Part shown: positions 43,297 through 52,326 of the stretch, in pieces
How positions within the stretch are numbered: the first letter of the stretch is position 1
How the letters are laid out: each line of letters starts with the position of its first letter
Assembly: GCF_044784365.2 (NCBI RefSeq)
Contig: NZ_CP173065.2
Strand: one strand, 5' to 3'
From: Cetobacterium_A somerae
GTDB taxonomy: Bacteria; Fusobacteriota; Fusobacteriia; Fusobacteriales; Fusobacteriaceae
Length of the DNA: 64,000 nucleotides
Made by a program: the position numbers and the translations under genes
The notes under the pieces: model-generated
Databases searched by the model: none
Seen by the model: the letters and a program-made list of their open reading frames with translations, nothing else
Told to the model about the DNA's origin: nothing

Positions 43297-44220
43297 ATGA
43301 AAAAATCTACAAGACAGGCTTACGGAGAAGCATTAGTAGAGCTTGGAAGACAAAATAATAATATAGTTGTTTTAGATGCAGACTTAACAAAATCAACAAA
43401 AACAAATCTATTTCAAGAGGCATTCCCAGAAAGACATATAAACGTTGGAATAGCTGAAGCAGATTTAATTGGAACAGCAGCTGGACTTGCTACATGTGGA
43501 AAAATACCATTTGCTTCTACTTTTGCGATGTTTGCAGCAGGAAGAGCATTTGAGCAAATAAGAAATACAGTAGCTTATCCAAAGTTAAATGTAAAAATAG
43601 CTCCAACGCATGCAGGAATTTCAGTAGGAGAAGATGGAGGATCGCACCAATCAGTTGAAGATATCTCTTTAATGAGAAGTATTCCGGGAATGGTAGTATT
43701 ATCACCAGCAGATGCTACAGAAACTAAAAAAATGATATTTGCAGCAGCAGAGTATAATGGACCAGTATATATAAGAATGGGAAGATTAGATGTGCCAGTA
43801 TTATTTGATGATTCATATGATTTTCAAATAGGGGTAGCAAATACTATAAAAGAAGGAACTGATGTTACAATATTAGCAACAGGACTTATGACAGCAAGAG
43901 CTTTAGAAGCAGCAGAAAAGCTACAAGCTGAAGGAGTTTCAGTAAGAGTAATAAATGTAGGAACAATAAAACCTTTAGATGGAGAGACAGTTCTAAAAGC
44001 TGCTCAAGAAACAAAATTTATTGTAACAGCTGAAGAGCATTCTGTAATAGGTGGACTTGGATCAGCAGTATCAGAGTTCTTATCAGAGACGCATCCAACA
44101 TTAGTTAAAAAAGTTGGAATCTATGATGTGTTTGGTCAAAGTGGAAAAGCTGAAGAATTATTAGAAAAGTATGAATTAACGGCAACGAAATTAATATCAG
44201 TGATAAAAGAAAACTTATAG
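43297..44220 (+). CDS. Transketolase, C-terminal (pyrimidine-binding) subunit
   Basis: 307 residues matching the Pyr and C-terminal transketolase domains. The catalytic-type glutamate lies in INVGIAEADLIG (about 48-59), THAGISVGEDGGSHQSVED is near 110, and the C-terminal half contains TAEEHSVIGGLGSA. It pairs with the upstream subunit to make a complete enzyme. The ribosome site is CGGAGGATG. A hairpin terminator follows. Confidence 0.95.
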   Translation: MKKSTRQAYGEALVELGRQNNNIVVLDADLTKSTKTNLFQEAFPERHINVGIAEADLIGTAAGLATCGKIPFASTFAMFAAGRAFEQIRNTVAYPKLNVKIAPTHAGISVGEDGGSHQSVEDISLMRSIPGMVVLSPADATETKKMIFAAAEYNGPVYIRMGRLDVPVLFDDSYDFQIGVANTIKEGTDVTILATGLMTARALEAAEKLQAEGVSVRVINVGTIKPLDGETVLKAAQETKFIVTAEEHSVIGGLGSAVSEFLSETHPTLVKKVGIYDVFGQSGKAEELLEKYELTATKLISVIKENL

Positions 44221-44231
44221 AAAATATATAG

Positions 44232-44264
44232 TATAGAGGCGAGTTAAACTGGCCTCTATATTTT
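44232..44264 (+). terminator. Terminator after the transketolase genes
   Basis: TATAGAGGC and GCCTCTATA pair around an 11-nt loop and are followed by TTTTAA. ftsX begins only 15 bases later, so some read-through is likely. Confidence 0.75.
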
Positions 44265-44279
44265 AATTAGGGAGAAGAG

Positions 44280-45077
44280 ATGGAAAGAAGAAAAGGGGCA
44301 AGAACATTTATAGCATTGACATTAAGTTTTATTATATTTAATATATTTATTTCATTATCTTCTAATAGCTACTTTATTGGGAAAATATTAAAGAGTGATT
44401 ATTTTTTTACTATTGAGTTACAAAATGATAACTCAAAAGAGAAACTACAAGAGTTTGAAAAGTTTCTTATAGAAAATGAAAATGTTAAGGGAACAAGATT
44501 TTTATCGAAAGAGGAAGCTTTTAGAAATTTACAAAAAGAATTGGAAATAGTTATACCTAAAAGCGAAAATCCACTACCGAATTCAATAATTGTATATTTT
44601 AAAGATGAAAAAAACCTTCATGCCATCCAAGAGTTGCTAGATGTAAATCCGATGGTAAGAGAGATATATATAGATAGTCAATTTTTGCAAAATACTCAAA
44701 GAAAAATTAGTGCTGCAAATATGTCATTATTTATTTGTTTGGCGTTATCACTAGGAATGTATTATCCAATAACAACTATTTTAAGAGGCGTTATAATTAG
44801 AGATTATATGATTTTTGCAATAAAAGCTCCTCAAAATAGGAAAAATTTTTCTGTAGCTAGAAATAAAAATTTAATACCATTTTTTGGAAGTGCTTTAGTT
44901 GGAGGTATGATATTTTTTAATATATACGTTATTCTTAGAGAGAAATATCAGCAAATTTTATCAACATTAATACTTCAAAGTTTTAAACAAATTATAGTAA
45001 TTGAAATTGTAGCAACATTAATACTTCTGTTTTTAGCTTGGAAATCAACAGGTAAGCTAAAAAAAGATGAGGTTTAA
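44280..45077 (+). CDS. ftsX: FtsX-like cell-division permease without FtsE neighbour
   Basis: 265 residues with the FtsX layout. There is a first membrane helix (about 8-30), then an extracytoplasmic domain (about 35-140) with the FtsX-type FLSKEEAFRNLQ and NPLPNSIIVYF strands. Three further hydrophobic segments are near 148-170, 198-220 and 235-258. FtsX normally pairs with the ATPase FtsE to activate a peptidoglycan hydrolase. Here the upstream gene is transketolase, not ftsE. The next gene encodes an EnvC-like coiled coil, which supports the assignment. Confidence 0.85.
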   Translation: MERRKGARTFIALTLSFIIFNIFISLSSNSYFIGKILKSDYFFTIELQNDNSKEKLQEFEKFLIENENVKGTRFLSKEEAFRNLQKELEIVIPKSENPLPNSIIVYFKDEKNLHAIQELLDVNPMVREIYIDSQFLQNTQRKISAANMSLFICLALSLGMYYPITTILRGVIIRDYMIFAIKAPQNRKNFSVARNKNLIPFFGSALVGGMIFFNIYVILREKYQQILSTLILQSFKQIIVIEIVATLILLFLAWKSTGKLKKDEV

Positions 45078-45079
45078 TT

Positions 45080-46168
45080 ATGAAAGGAATAATGATTTTT
45101 TTTATTTGTTCAACTTTTATATTTGGAGATAGTGTAGATAATTTAAAAAATAAAATGAAAAAAATAGAGAGCGAAATAAAGCAAAAAAACAGTAGGATTG
45201 AACATATAGACTCTGAAAAAATAAGTATTGCAAAACAGATTGAAAATATAAACTCAGAAATTAAAGATATAGAAAAAGAAGCAGAAAAGCTTCAAGAAGA
45301 GATAAAAATAGTTAATAGAAATATTGAATATGGTGGATTAAATTTAAATGTAAGTAGTAAAGCATTAGATAGAAAAAAATCAGAGTATAAAGCTAAGATG
45401 ATAGAGGTAACTAGAAAATCTAGTTTAGAAAGTAATACAAAGGATAGAAGTATAGCAAAAAGAAGTTTCTCAAGACTTTTATATGGAGATTTAGAAAGCA
45501 TGGAACATATAAAAAATGTTCAAACTTCAATAGAACAAGTAAAAAAGAATATTGAGAATGATAGACAAAAGTTAACAATACTTAAAAGAAAATTAGATTC
45601 TAATAGAAGATCGATTGAGGTAAAAAAACAAGAAAAAAATAGATTGATAACTAGATTGAATCAAGAAAAAACTACTCATGTAAAAACAATAAGTAAGTTA
45701 GAGATTCAGAAGAAAAACATAGAAAAAGAAATTGAAAGAATTATAAAGGCAAGAAGTGTAACAACTAAAAATGTAAAATTAGATACAGCCGTGCTTAAAC
45801 TTGGAAAATTTCAAAGACCTATTTCAGGAACTATAGTTGTAAAATTTAGGGAAAAGAAGAATGGTGAAGTTGTTAGTAATGGTATCGAAATAGCAGGAAA
45901 AATGGGAACTAGAGTTAAAGCTGCAACAAGTGGAAAAGTAATTTATGCTGATAAATTTCAAGGACTTAACAATGTGGTTATGGTAGATTATGGATATAAT
46001 ACAATCGGTGTATATGGAAACTTAATTGCTGTTGGAGTAAAATTAAATCAGCAAGTCCAAAGAGGACAAGATATTGGAGTTTTAGGTCTAAATACTGATA
46101 GTAAAGCAAATCTTTACTATGAGGTAAGATTTAACTTGAAGCCAATAAATCCAGAAAATCTATTTTAA
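45080..46168 (+). CDS. EnvC-like murein hydrolase activator with degenerate LytM domain
   Basis: 362 residues. An N-terminal signal peptide (about 1-17) precedes a long coiled coil (about 18-240) and a C-terminal LytM/M23-type domain (about 245-362). The usual zinc ligands are absent: the HxGxD-type site reads SNGIEIAG and the HxH site reads NLYYEVRF. The domain should therefore be a non-catalytic activator, like E. coli EnvC, which FtsEX uses to switch on amidases. A conventional amidase lies at 22.9-24.0 kb. The gene starts two bases after ftsX. Confidence 0.87.
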   Translation: MKGIMIFFICSTFIFGDSVDNLKNKMKKIESEIKQKNSRIEHIDSEKISIAKQIENINSEIKDIEKEAEKLQEEIKIVNRNIEYGGLNLNVSSKALDRKKSEYKAKMIEVTRKSSLESNTKDRSIAKRSFSRLLYGDLESMEHIKNVQTSIEQVKKNIENDRQKLTILKRKLDSNRRSIEVKKQEKNRLITRLNQEKTTHVKTISKLEIQKKNIEKEIERIIKARSVTTKNVKLDTAVLKLGKFQRPISGTIVVKFREKKNGEVVSNGIEIAGKMGTRVKAATSGKVIYADKFQGLNNVVMVDYGYNTIGVYGNLIAVGVKLNQQVQRGQDIGVLGLNTDSKANLYYEVRFNLKPINPENLF

Positions 46169-46178
46169 GGGAGGAATA

Positions 46179-46976
46179 ATGAAAGGAACTATAATTTACA
46201 ATGAAGATAAAAAAGAAGCAGTAAAACTATATCATCAACTAACAGAGTTTTTTTTGAAAAATGATATAGAGATAGTTCCTGAAACTCATGTATTAGAAGC
46301 AAAATTTGCTGTTGTTATAGGAGGAGATGGAACTCTACTTAGAGCTTCTAAAACGCTAATAAAAAATAAAAATATAGATATCTTTGCAATTAATGCAGGT
46401 TCTTTAGGCTTTTTAACAGAAATAAAAATAGATGAGTTTGAACCTACTTTTATTAATTATTTAAAAGGAATAGTAAGAAAAGAGAGTAGACAGCTTTTAG
46501 AGATAGTTATAAAAGGAGAAAAAATAGATGTGTTAAATGAGATTGTTATTTCTAAAAAAATGGCTAGCTCAAAAATTTTAAATATATCTATGAACACAGA
46601 AAATACTAAAATATGTGATTATAAGGCAGATGGAATAATAGTTGCAACACCAACAGGGTCTACGGCGTACTCTCTTTCAGCTGGTGGACCAATAGTTATG
46701 CCGCAAATAAAGGCAATAGTTGTAACTCCTTTAGCTCCTCATAATTTGGCAACAAGACCTATAATAATAAGTGGCGATGAAAGGTTAATATTAACTTTAA
46801 AACCCGGGCAAAAAGGTTGTATAATAGTAGATGGTGAAATTGAGAGAGAGATAGAAGACGAAGAGCATATATTGGTATATTATTCTCAAGAAAAAATAAA
46901 TCTTATTTTGCCAGAAAATAGAGATTACTATGGGATTTTGAGAGATAAGTTAAAGTGGGGAGATAATCTATGTTAA
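46179..46976 (+). CDS. nadK: NAD kinase
   Basis: Makes NADP from NAD using ATP or polyphosphate. The GGDGT motif is at residues 48-52, NAGSLGFL is near 70, and the conserved TPTGSTAYSLSAGGP block is near 160-175. 265 residues, normal. Its stop overlaps the recN start by seven bases. Adjacent nadK-recN order is common in several phyla. Confidence 0.96.
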   Translation: MKGTIIYNEDKKEAVKLYHQLTEFFLKNDIEIVPETHVLEAKFAVVIGGDGTLLRASKTLIKNKNIDIFAINAGSLGFLTEIKIDEFEPTFINYLKGIVRKESRQLLEIVIKGEKIDVLNEIVISKKMASSKILNISMNTENTKICDYKADGIIVATPTGSTAYSLSAGGPIVMPQIKAIVVTPLAPHNLATRPIIISGDERLILTLKPGQKGCIIVDGEIEREIEDEEHILVYYSQEKINLILPENRDYYGILRDKLKWGDNLC

Positions 46977-48631
46977 AAGAGTTGAAAATTGAAAATTTAG
47001 CTATAATAGAAAAAGTAGATTTAGAGTTTAAAAATGGATTGATTGTTTTAACTGGAGAAACTGGAGCAGGGAAATCAATAATTTTAAGTGGAATAAATCT
47101 TTTAATAGGAGAAAAAGCCAGTGCTGATATGGTAAGAGATGGAGAGGAATATCTCTTAGCACAGGGTGTATTTGCAGTTAATGAGGAACAAGAAGCTGAA
47201 TTAAAAGAGTTAGGCATAGAAGCTGAAGATAATGAAGTTATTGTAAGAAGACATATAGATAAGAATGGAAAAGGAAAAGCTTTTGTAAATAACATAAGAG
47301 TACCAATGTCTAGTTTGAAAGAGATAATGGGAACTTTAGTTGATATTGTAGGACAACATTCTCATCAAATGCTTTTAAATAAAAGCAACCATCTAAGACT
47401 TTTAGACAGATTTTTAGGTGATGATGGAATTGCTATAAAAAAACAATTAGAAGTTATTTATAATGAATATTCGAGTTTAGAGAGAAGAATTCAAGATGTG
47501 GAAAAAAATAAAAGAGAAACTCTTGAAAAAAAGGAATTTTATGAGTTTCAGCTTCAAGAAATTGACAAGGTGAATTTGAAGGATGGAGAAGATGAAAAAC
47601 TTGAAGAAGAGTATAAAAAACTTTTTCATGCAGGAAAAATAAAGGAAAAGCTATCATTAACAGAGAATATATTAAAAGATGGAGAAAAAAATGCTTTAAA
47701 TATAATTTATAATAGCAGAAAAAATTTAGAGACAATCTCAAAATATGGAAAAGAATTTCAAGAGAATTTAGAACGGTTAGAGAGAGTTTATTATGATTTA
47801 CAAGATTGTGTGGACTCTATTAGAGATTTAAATGATGATATAGAAGCAGATGATATGAGACTAGAAAAAGTTATTTCAAGACTTGACGCAATAAATCGTT
47901 TAAAATCAAAATATGGAGATGACATTAGTACGATACTTCAATACAGAGAAAAAATCGATGAAAAACTTCAATTATTGGATGAAAATAGTTTTCAAGTAAA
48001 AAAATTAGAAAAAGATAGAAACGAAGCTAAAACAAAATACTATACTTTAGCTAAAAAGTTAAGTGATATAAGAAAATTAAAGGCTAAAATTATTGAAGAA
48101 AATCTCCAAGATGAATTAAAAGGTCTAAATATGGGAGATGCAAACTTTAAAATTGAATTTGAAGAATCAACATCAATGACTTTAAGTGGAATAGACCAAG
48201 TGGAGTTTATGATATCAACAAATGTTGGACAAGGGCTAAAGCCTCTATGGAAAGTAGCTTCAGGTGGAGAAGTTAGTAGAATAATGTTAGCCATAAAAGT
48301 TATTTTTTCTAAAGTGGACAATATTCCAATATTAATTTTTGATGAGATTGATACGGGTGTAGGTGGTGAAACTGTTAGAAAGATAGCGAATAAACTTCAA
48401 GAGATAGGAGAAACAACACAAGTTATGAGTATAACTCACTCACCTGCTATAGCTGCAAAGGCAACTCAACAATTTTATATAGAAAAAAAACTTTTAGATA
48501 ATAAAACTATAACACAGGTAAAAGAGTTGGACGAGGATGAAAGAGTCAAAGAGATTGCTAGAATGTTAGCAGGAAAAAATATATCTGAAGCAGTAATAGA
48601 ACATGCTAAAGAACTATTAGGTGATGCATAA
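46970..48631 (+). CDS. recN: DNA repair protein RecN
   Basis: SMC-like ATPase for double-strand break repair. The Walker A motif GETGAGKS is at residues 29-36 after an LKELKIENLAIIE start. A long coiled-coil middle is followed by the ABC signature and Walker B (SGGEVSRIMLAIK, then ILIFDEIDTGVGG) in the last third. 553 residues, typical. It overlaps nadK at the start and touches the recombinase-like gene at its end. Confidence 0.96.
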   Translation: MLKELKIENLAIIEKVDLEFKNGLIVLTGETGAGKSIILSGINLLIGEKASADMVRDGEEYLLAQGVFAVNEEQEAELKELGIEAEDNEVIVRRHIDKNGKGKAFVNNIRVPMSSLKEIMGTLVDIVGQHSHQMLLNKSNHLRLLDRFLGDDGIAIKKQLEVIYNEYSSLERRIQDVEKNKRETLEKKEFYEFQLQEIDKVNLKDGEDEKLEEEYKKLFHAGKIKEKLSLTENILKDGEKNALNIIYNSRKNLETISKYGKEFQENLERLERVYYDLQDCVDSIRDLNDDIEADDMRLEKVISRLDAINRLKSKYGDDISTILQYREKIDEKLQLLDENSFQVKKLEKDRNEAKTKYYTLAKKLSDIRKLKAKIIEENLQDELKGLNMGDANFKIEFEESTSMTLSGIDQVEFMISTNVGQGLKPLWKVASGGEVSRIMLAIKVIFSKVDNIPILIFDEIDTGVGGETVRKIANKLQEIGETTQVMSITHSPAIAAKATQQFYIEKKLLDNKTITQVKELDEDERVKEIARMLAGKNISEAVIEHAKELLGDA

Positions 48632-49422
48632 TGAAGCTATTAGAAAATTTTATTAAATATAAAGCAGATTCAAAAAGTTTAAAAAAAGAAACTCTTGATT
48701 TATATCATGGTGATATAAAAGATTTTGAAAATTTTATAGAAAAAGATCTTTTAGATATAAAAACAGAAGATATTTTAAAGTATGTGGAGTTTTTAAAATA
48801 TAATTATCAACCAAATTCTATAATAAGAAAGGTAAGTACAATTAAAACATTTTATAAATATCTTTTAGAAAAAAGATTTATAAATGATAATCCTTCAGAA
48901 GGAATAATAATTGAAAAAGCTCCAGAAAAAGAGTTAGAAACTTTAGAGTTATGGGAGATTAATAATATTTTAGATGTTTGTGGAAAAGATTACAAAGGTA
49001 CAAGGGATAAATTACTTATAAAACTTTTAGTAGAAACTAATTTATCCATTAATGACATTCTAAAAATAAAGGTATCAGATTTAGAGTTAGTTTCATATAA
49101 AATTATATTTAATGATGAAAAAGGAGAGAGGATAGGAATATCTGATGAACTTTCAAAAGAACTTGAAAACTATATAAAAGAAACTCGAACATACTTAGCT
49201 GGTGGTAGTAGTAATCTTGTGTTTTATGGATTTAGTAGACAATCATTTAGAGCTAGATTTATCTCATTAGGAAAGAAATGCGGTATTAAGAGAGAGATAA
49301 CTCCAAATATGTTGAGAAATACTTTGAAAACTATGGTAAAATGTAATGATGAAACTAATGAAGAGCAGTTTTTTTTAGATTTAAAAGAGAAGTATTTTAA
49401 AATAGGAATAGGAGATGATTAA
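48631..49422 (+). CDS. Tyrosine-recombinase-fold protein with degraded catalytic residues
   Basis: 263 residues. The N-terminal SAM-like core-binding domain (about 1-90) and the C-terminal catalytic fold resemble XerC/XerD. The first catalytic Arg (GLRxSE in Xer) is replaced in TNLSINDI. The HxLRH box reads TPNMLRNT, keeping only Arg. The C-terminus after it is short, and no convincing tyrosine context is seen. Strand exchange activity is therefore doubtful. The gene overlaps the recN end by one base and precedes era by two, so it is part of a compact operon rather than a mobile element. Confidence 0.75.
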   Translation: MKLLENFIKYKADSKSLKKETLDLYHGDIKDFENFIEKDLLDIKTEDILKYVEFLKYNYQPNSIIRKVSTIKTFYKYLLEKRFINDNPSEGIIIEKAPEKELETLELWEINNILDVCGKDYKGTRDKLLIKLLVETNLSINDILKIKVSDLELVSYKIIFNDEKGERIGISDELSKELENYIKETRTYLAGGSSNLVFYGFSRQSFRARFISLGKKCGIKREITPNMLRNTLKTMVKCNDETNEEQFFLDLKEKYFKIGIGDD

Positions 49423-49424
49423 AA

Positions 49425-50318
49425 GTGAAAGCTGGATTTATAGCAGTTGTAGGTAGACCAAACGTAGGAAAATCTACATTAATAAATAAACTTGTAAATG
49501 AAAAAGTTGCTATTGTTTCTGATAAGGCAGGAACAACAAGAGATACAATAAAAGGTATTTTAAATTTTAATGGGAATCAATACATATTTGTAGATACTCC
49601 AGGAATACATAAGCCAAAACATTTGTTAGGTGAACATATGACAAATAGTGCTTTAAGAGTATTGAGAGATGTAGATGTTATAGCTATGGTTATTGATGCT
49701 TCTCAAGAGATTAGTACTGGTGATTTATTTGTATGGGAAAAAGTAAAAGAAGCAAAAAAAACACCAAGAATACTTATAGTTAATAAAATAGATAAAATAA
49801 CTGATGAAGAGTTAGTGAAAAAAAGAGAGGAAATAGCAGAAAAATTAGGTGATTTTGACGCTATTGTAGAGATTGCAGGACAATACGCAATAGGTGTTCC
49901 TAAATTACTAGAAGCGCTAGATCCATTTTTAGAAGATGGAATAAAATATTATCCAGATGATATGTATACAGATATGCCTACATATAGAATAATAACAGAA
50001 GTTGTTAGAGAAAAAATATTAGAAAGAACAAGAGATGAAATTCCTCACTCTGTAGCTATTGAAATTATAAATGTAACTAGAAGAGATAATGGAAAAGATA
50101 AATTTGATATAAATATTTATGTAGAAAGAGACTCTCAAAAAGGTATTATAATTGGAAAACAAGGTAAAATGCTAAAAGAGATTGGAATTGAAGCTAGAAA
50201 AGAGATAGAAAGTCTATTAGGAATTCAAATATACTTAGAACTTTGGGTAAAAGTAAAAGATGACTGGAGAAAGAAAAAACCATTCTTAAAAGAATTAGGA
50301 TATGTAGACGAAAAATAG
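49425..50318 (+). CDS. era: GTPase Era
   Basis: Essential GTPase that binds the 3' end of 16S rRNA during 30S assembly. The P-loop GRPNVGKST is at residues 10-18, DTPG is near 60, and NKID is near 124. The C-terminal KH domain contains GIIIGKQGKMLKEIG. 297 residues, normal. It lies in the ftsX to era gene run, and a terminator follows. Confidence 0.97.
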   Translation: MKAGFIAVVGRPNVGKSTLINKLVNEKVAIVSDKAGTTRDTIKGILNFNGNQYIFVDTPGIHKPKHLLGEHMTNSALRVLRDVDVIAMVIDASQEISTGDLFVWEKVKEAKKTPRILIVNKIDKITDEELVKKREEIAEKLGDFDAIVEIAGQYAIGVPKLLEALDPFLEDGIKYYPDDMYTDMPTYRIITEVVREKILERTRDEIPHSVAIEIINVTRRDNGKDKFDINIYVERDSQKGIIIGKQGKMLKEIGIEARKEIESLLGIQIYLELWVKVKDDWRKKKPFLKELGYVDEK

Positions 50319-50325
50319 ATAAATT

Positions 50326-50352
50326 AAAAGTAGCTATCATGGCTACTTTTTT
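50326..50352 (+). terminator. Intrinsic terminator after era
   Basis: AAAAGTAGC and GCTACTTTT pair around a 7-nt loop, followed by TTATTTTG. Confidence 0.9.
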
Positions 50353-50373
50353 ATTTTGAAGAGATTTATAGAT

Positions 50374-50402
50374 TTGTTTTGATGTGTTAATTATGTTATA
50401 AT
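50374..50402 (+). promoter_or_regulatory. Promoter of the tdk gene run
   Basis: TTGTTT (50374-50379), a 17-bp spacer and TATAAT (50397-50402). Confidence 0.7.
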
Positions 50403-50445
50403 AGAAAATAGATAAAAAATAGTTGGTGATGGAGGAAAAAATACA

Positions 50446-51045
50446 ATGCATTTATTATTAACAGAAGGAATGGGTTGGATAGAAGTTGTAACTGGAAGTA
50501 TGTTTTCAGGAAAAAGTGAAGAGTTAATTAGAAGAATGAGAAGATCAAAATATGCAAATCAGAAAATTTTAGTTTTTAAACATTCAAGTGATGATAGATA
50601 TGATGATACAAAAGTAGCTTCTCATAGTCAGGCTTTTATCGAGGCTGTACCAGCTTCAACAGTAGAAGAGATGAGAGAGATAATAGAAAAAGAATATAAA
50701 GATGTAAAGGTTATAGGAATAGATGAGGTTCAGTTTTTTGGTGAGGATGTAGCTGAATTTTGTGAAGAACTGGCAGATCAAGGAAAAAGAGTTGTTGTAG
50801 CTGGATTAGATCAAGATTTTAGAGGAGAACCATTCAAACCAATGGATAGACTAATGGCAAAAGCTGAATATGTAGATAAATTTAATGCTATTTGTGCTTG
50901 TTGTGGTAATCCAGCATCAAGAACTCAAAGATTAGTTGATGGAGAGCCAGCATATGAGGATGATCCTATTGTATTAGTTGGAGCTAGTGAAAGCTATGAA
51001 GCAAGATGTAGAAGATGCCATATTGTTAGAAAAAGAGGAGAGTAA
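50446..51045 (+). CDS. tdk: Thymidine kinase
   Basis: Phosphorylates thymidine in the salvage pathway. The P-loop GSMFSGKS is at residues 17-24, and DEVQFF is near 97-102. A C-terminal zinc site has a CACCG pair and CRRCH. 199 residues, typical of type II thymidine kinase. The stop shares a base with the ATG of the next gene. An internal ATG at 50470 could also serve as start. Confidence 0.96.
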   Translation: MHLLLTEGMGWIEVVTGSMFSGKSEELIRRMRRSKYANQKILVFKHSSDDRYDDTKVASHSQAFIEAVPASTVEEMREIIEKEYKDVKVIGIDEVQFFGEDVAEFCEELADQGKRVVVAGLDQDFRGEPFKPMDRLMAKAEYVDKFNAICACCGNPASRTQRLVDGEPAYEDDPIVLVGASESYEARCRRCHIVRKRGE

Positions 51046-51896
51046 TGAATTTTAGAGGTGTTGAAAAAACTGATAAGTGGGGATATATATTTACAGTTTT
51101 TTATAATGGAGAAAAATTTCATTCTTTTGATGAAATGGCAGGAAAAGTAACTGTAAAAGGTGAATTTAGAAAAGTAATGAATGAGCTAGGATTTACTTGG
51201 GCAAAAGGAATTCAACAGGGTGGAAGAACAGATGCTAAAGTTTCTGCTGAAAGAAATCTTTTATATGTAAGTAGTAATTTTACTGGTGATTTAAGTGAAA
51301 TAATATTTAAATTTAACGAAAAAATGAAGGAGTCTATTTTTATAAGAAAGGTACAAAAGACTTTTCCAAATTTATCATTTCCAGAATATGTGGAAAAGAG
51401 AGAGTATATTTATAGATATCCTAAAAAAAGAGTTAAAAGATCAATAGAAGATATAGAAAAAACTCTTTTAGAAATAAGTGGAACTTATGATGTAAGTAAA
51501 TTTACAGATAAGAAAGGATTAGAACTAAAAGAACATGAGAGAACAGTTAAAGTTACCTATGAAAAAGGAGTATTAAAATTTATAGGAAATTCATTTATGC
51601 CTAAACAAGTTAGAAATATGGCAGGGTATATTTTAACTGGAGAAGTTGAAACTTTTCCAGGAAAATTTTTAACTTTAGAAAATGTGTATCTAAAAGAAGA
51701 GTTAATGAATAAGATGATACTATCATGTGATAATCTTAAAATATCTGGAGTTGAAAAAATAGAGAAAACAATTGATGATGAAATTACAATATTATATGTA
51801 AAAAAGGAAAAAAAAGGAGAAGTAATAGGAAAAAATGCTTCAAATATAAAATCCTTAAGAAAAGAATTTGGAAATATAGTAATAAGGGAGATTTAA
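51045..51896 (+). CDS. TruA-like pseudouridine synthase with C-terminal KH-like motif
   Basis: 283 residues. GGRTDAKVSAE (about 59-69) carries the TruA active-site signature GRTDxxVxA, with the catalytic Asp63. KQVRNMAGYILTGE near residue 192 matches the conserved TruA RNA-binding block. The overall sequence is divergent from standard TruA. The C-terminal about 30 residues contain VIGKNASNIKSLRKEFG, a GxxG loop as in KH RNA-binding domains and not part of E. coli TruA. The target RNA and whether it replaces canonical TruA are unknown. Confidence 0.75.
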   Translation: MNFRGVEKTDKWGYIFTVFYNGEKFHSFDEMAGKVTVKGEFRKVMNELGFTWAKGIQQGGRTDAKVSAERNLLYVSSNFTGDLSEIIFKFNEKMKESIFIRKVQKTFPNLSFPEYVEKREYIYRYPKKRVKRSIEDIEKTLLEISGTYDVSKFTDKKGLELKEHERTVKVTYEKGVLKFIGNSFMPKQVRNMAGYILTGEVETFPGKFLTLENVYLKEELMNKMILSCDNLKISGVEKIEKTIDDEITILYVKKEKKGEVIGKNASNIKSLRKEFGNIVIREI

Positions 51897-52316
51897 ATGC
51901 TTTCTAGACTAAAGCAAGTATATAGATATATATTTTTGAAATTTAATAAAAAAAATGAAGAAGAGATAAAAAAGGTGCTTTCAGCAGAAGAATATAAGGT
52001 TTTTAGTAAGATGAGAGAGTACGATAAAGTGCATTCATTTTTAGTTTATAAAAAATGTAGTGAAAATAAAATTTTAGAAAATAATAAAAATTATTTAAAA
52101 TTAGCATTACTACATGATTGTGGAAAAGGTAATACAGGTCTTTTAAAAAGAATAAAAAAAGTTTTAATTGGAGATAAAAAGCTAGAAAAACATTCTGAAA
52201 ATGCTTTTGAAATATTAAAAGATATCAATATAGATGTAGCAAAATTATGTAGAGATCATCATAAAGTTGATGTGGAAAATGAAATGAAAATTTTTCAAAA
52301 AATTGATGATGAATAA
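51897..52316 (+). CDS. Small HD-domain protein
   Basis: 139 residues. The HD core is visible: KVHSFLVYKK (about 40-48), LLHDCGKGNTG (about 68-78), KHSENAFEIL and CRDHHKVD (about 118-125). It resembles HDIG phosphohydrolases that act alone. Substrate unknown. It starts immediately after the TruA-like gene and ends just before the radical SAM gene, so it belongs to the same operon. Confidence 0.78.
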   Translation: MLSRLKQVYRYIFLKFNKKNEEEIKKVLSAEEYKVFSKMREYDKVHSFLVYKKCSENKILENNKNYLKLALLHDCGKGNTGLLKRIKKVLIGDKKLEKHSENAFEILKDINIDVAKLCRDHHKVDVENEMKIFQKIDDE

Positions 52317-52326
52317 AAGGAGAGAT

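Noticed and set aside
46903..47295. 130-codon open frame opposite nadK/recN
   Set aside because: Antisense shadow of the conserved RecN N-terminus, with no initiation signal.
48631..49422. Integrase of a mobile element
   Set aside because: No attachment repeats, tRNA target or cargo; the active site is degraded and the gene is packed in a housekeeping operon.
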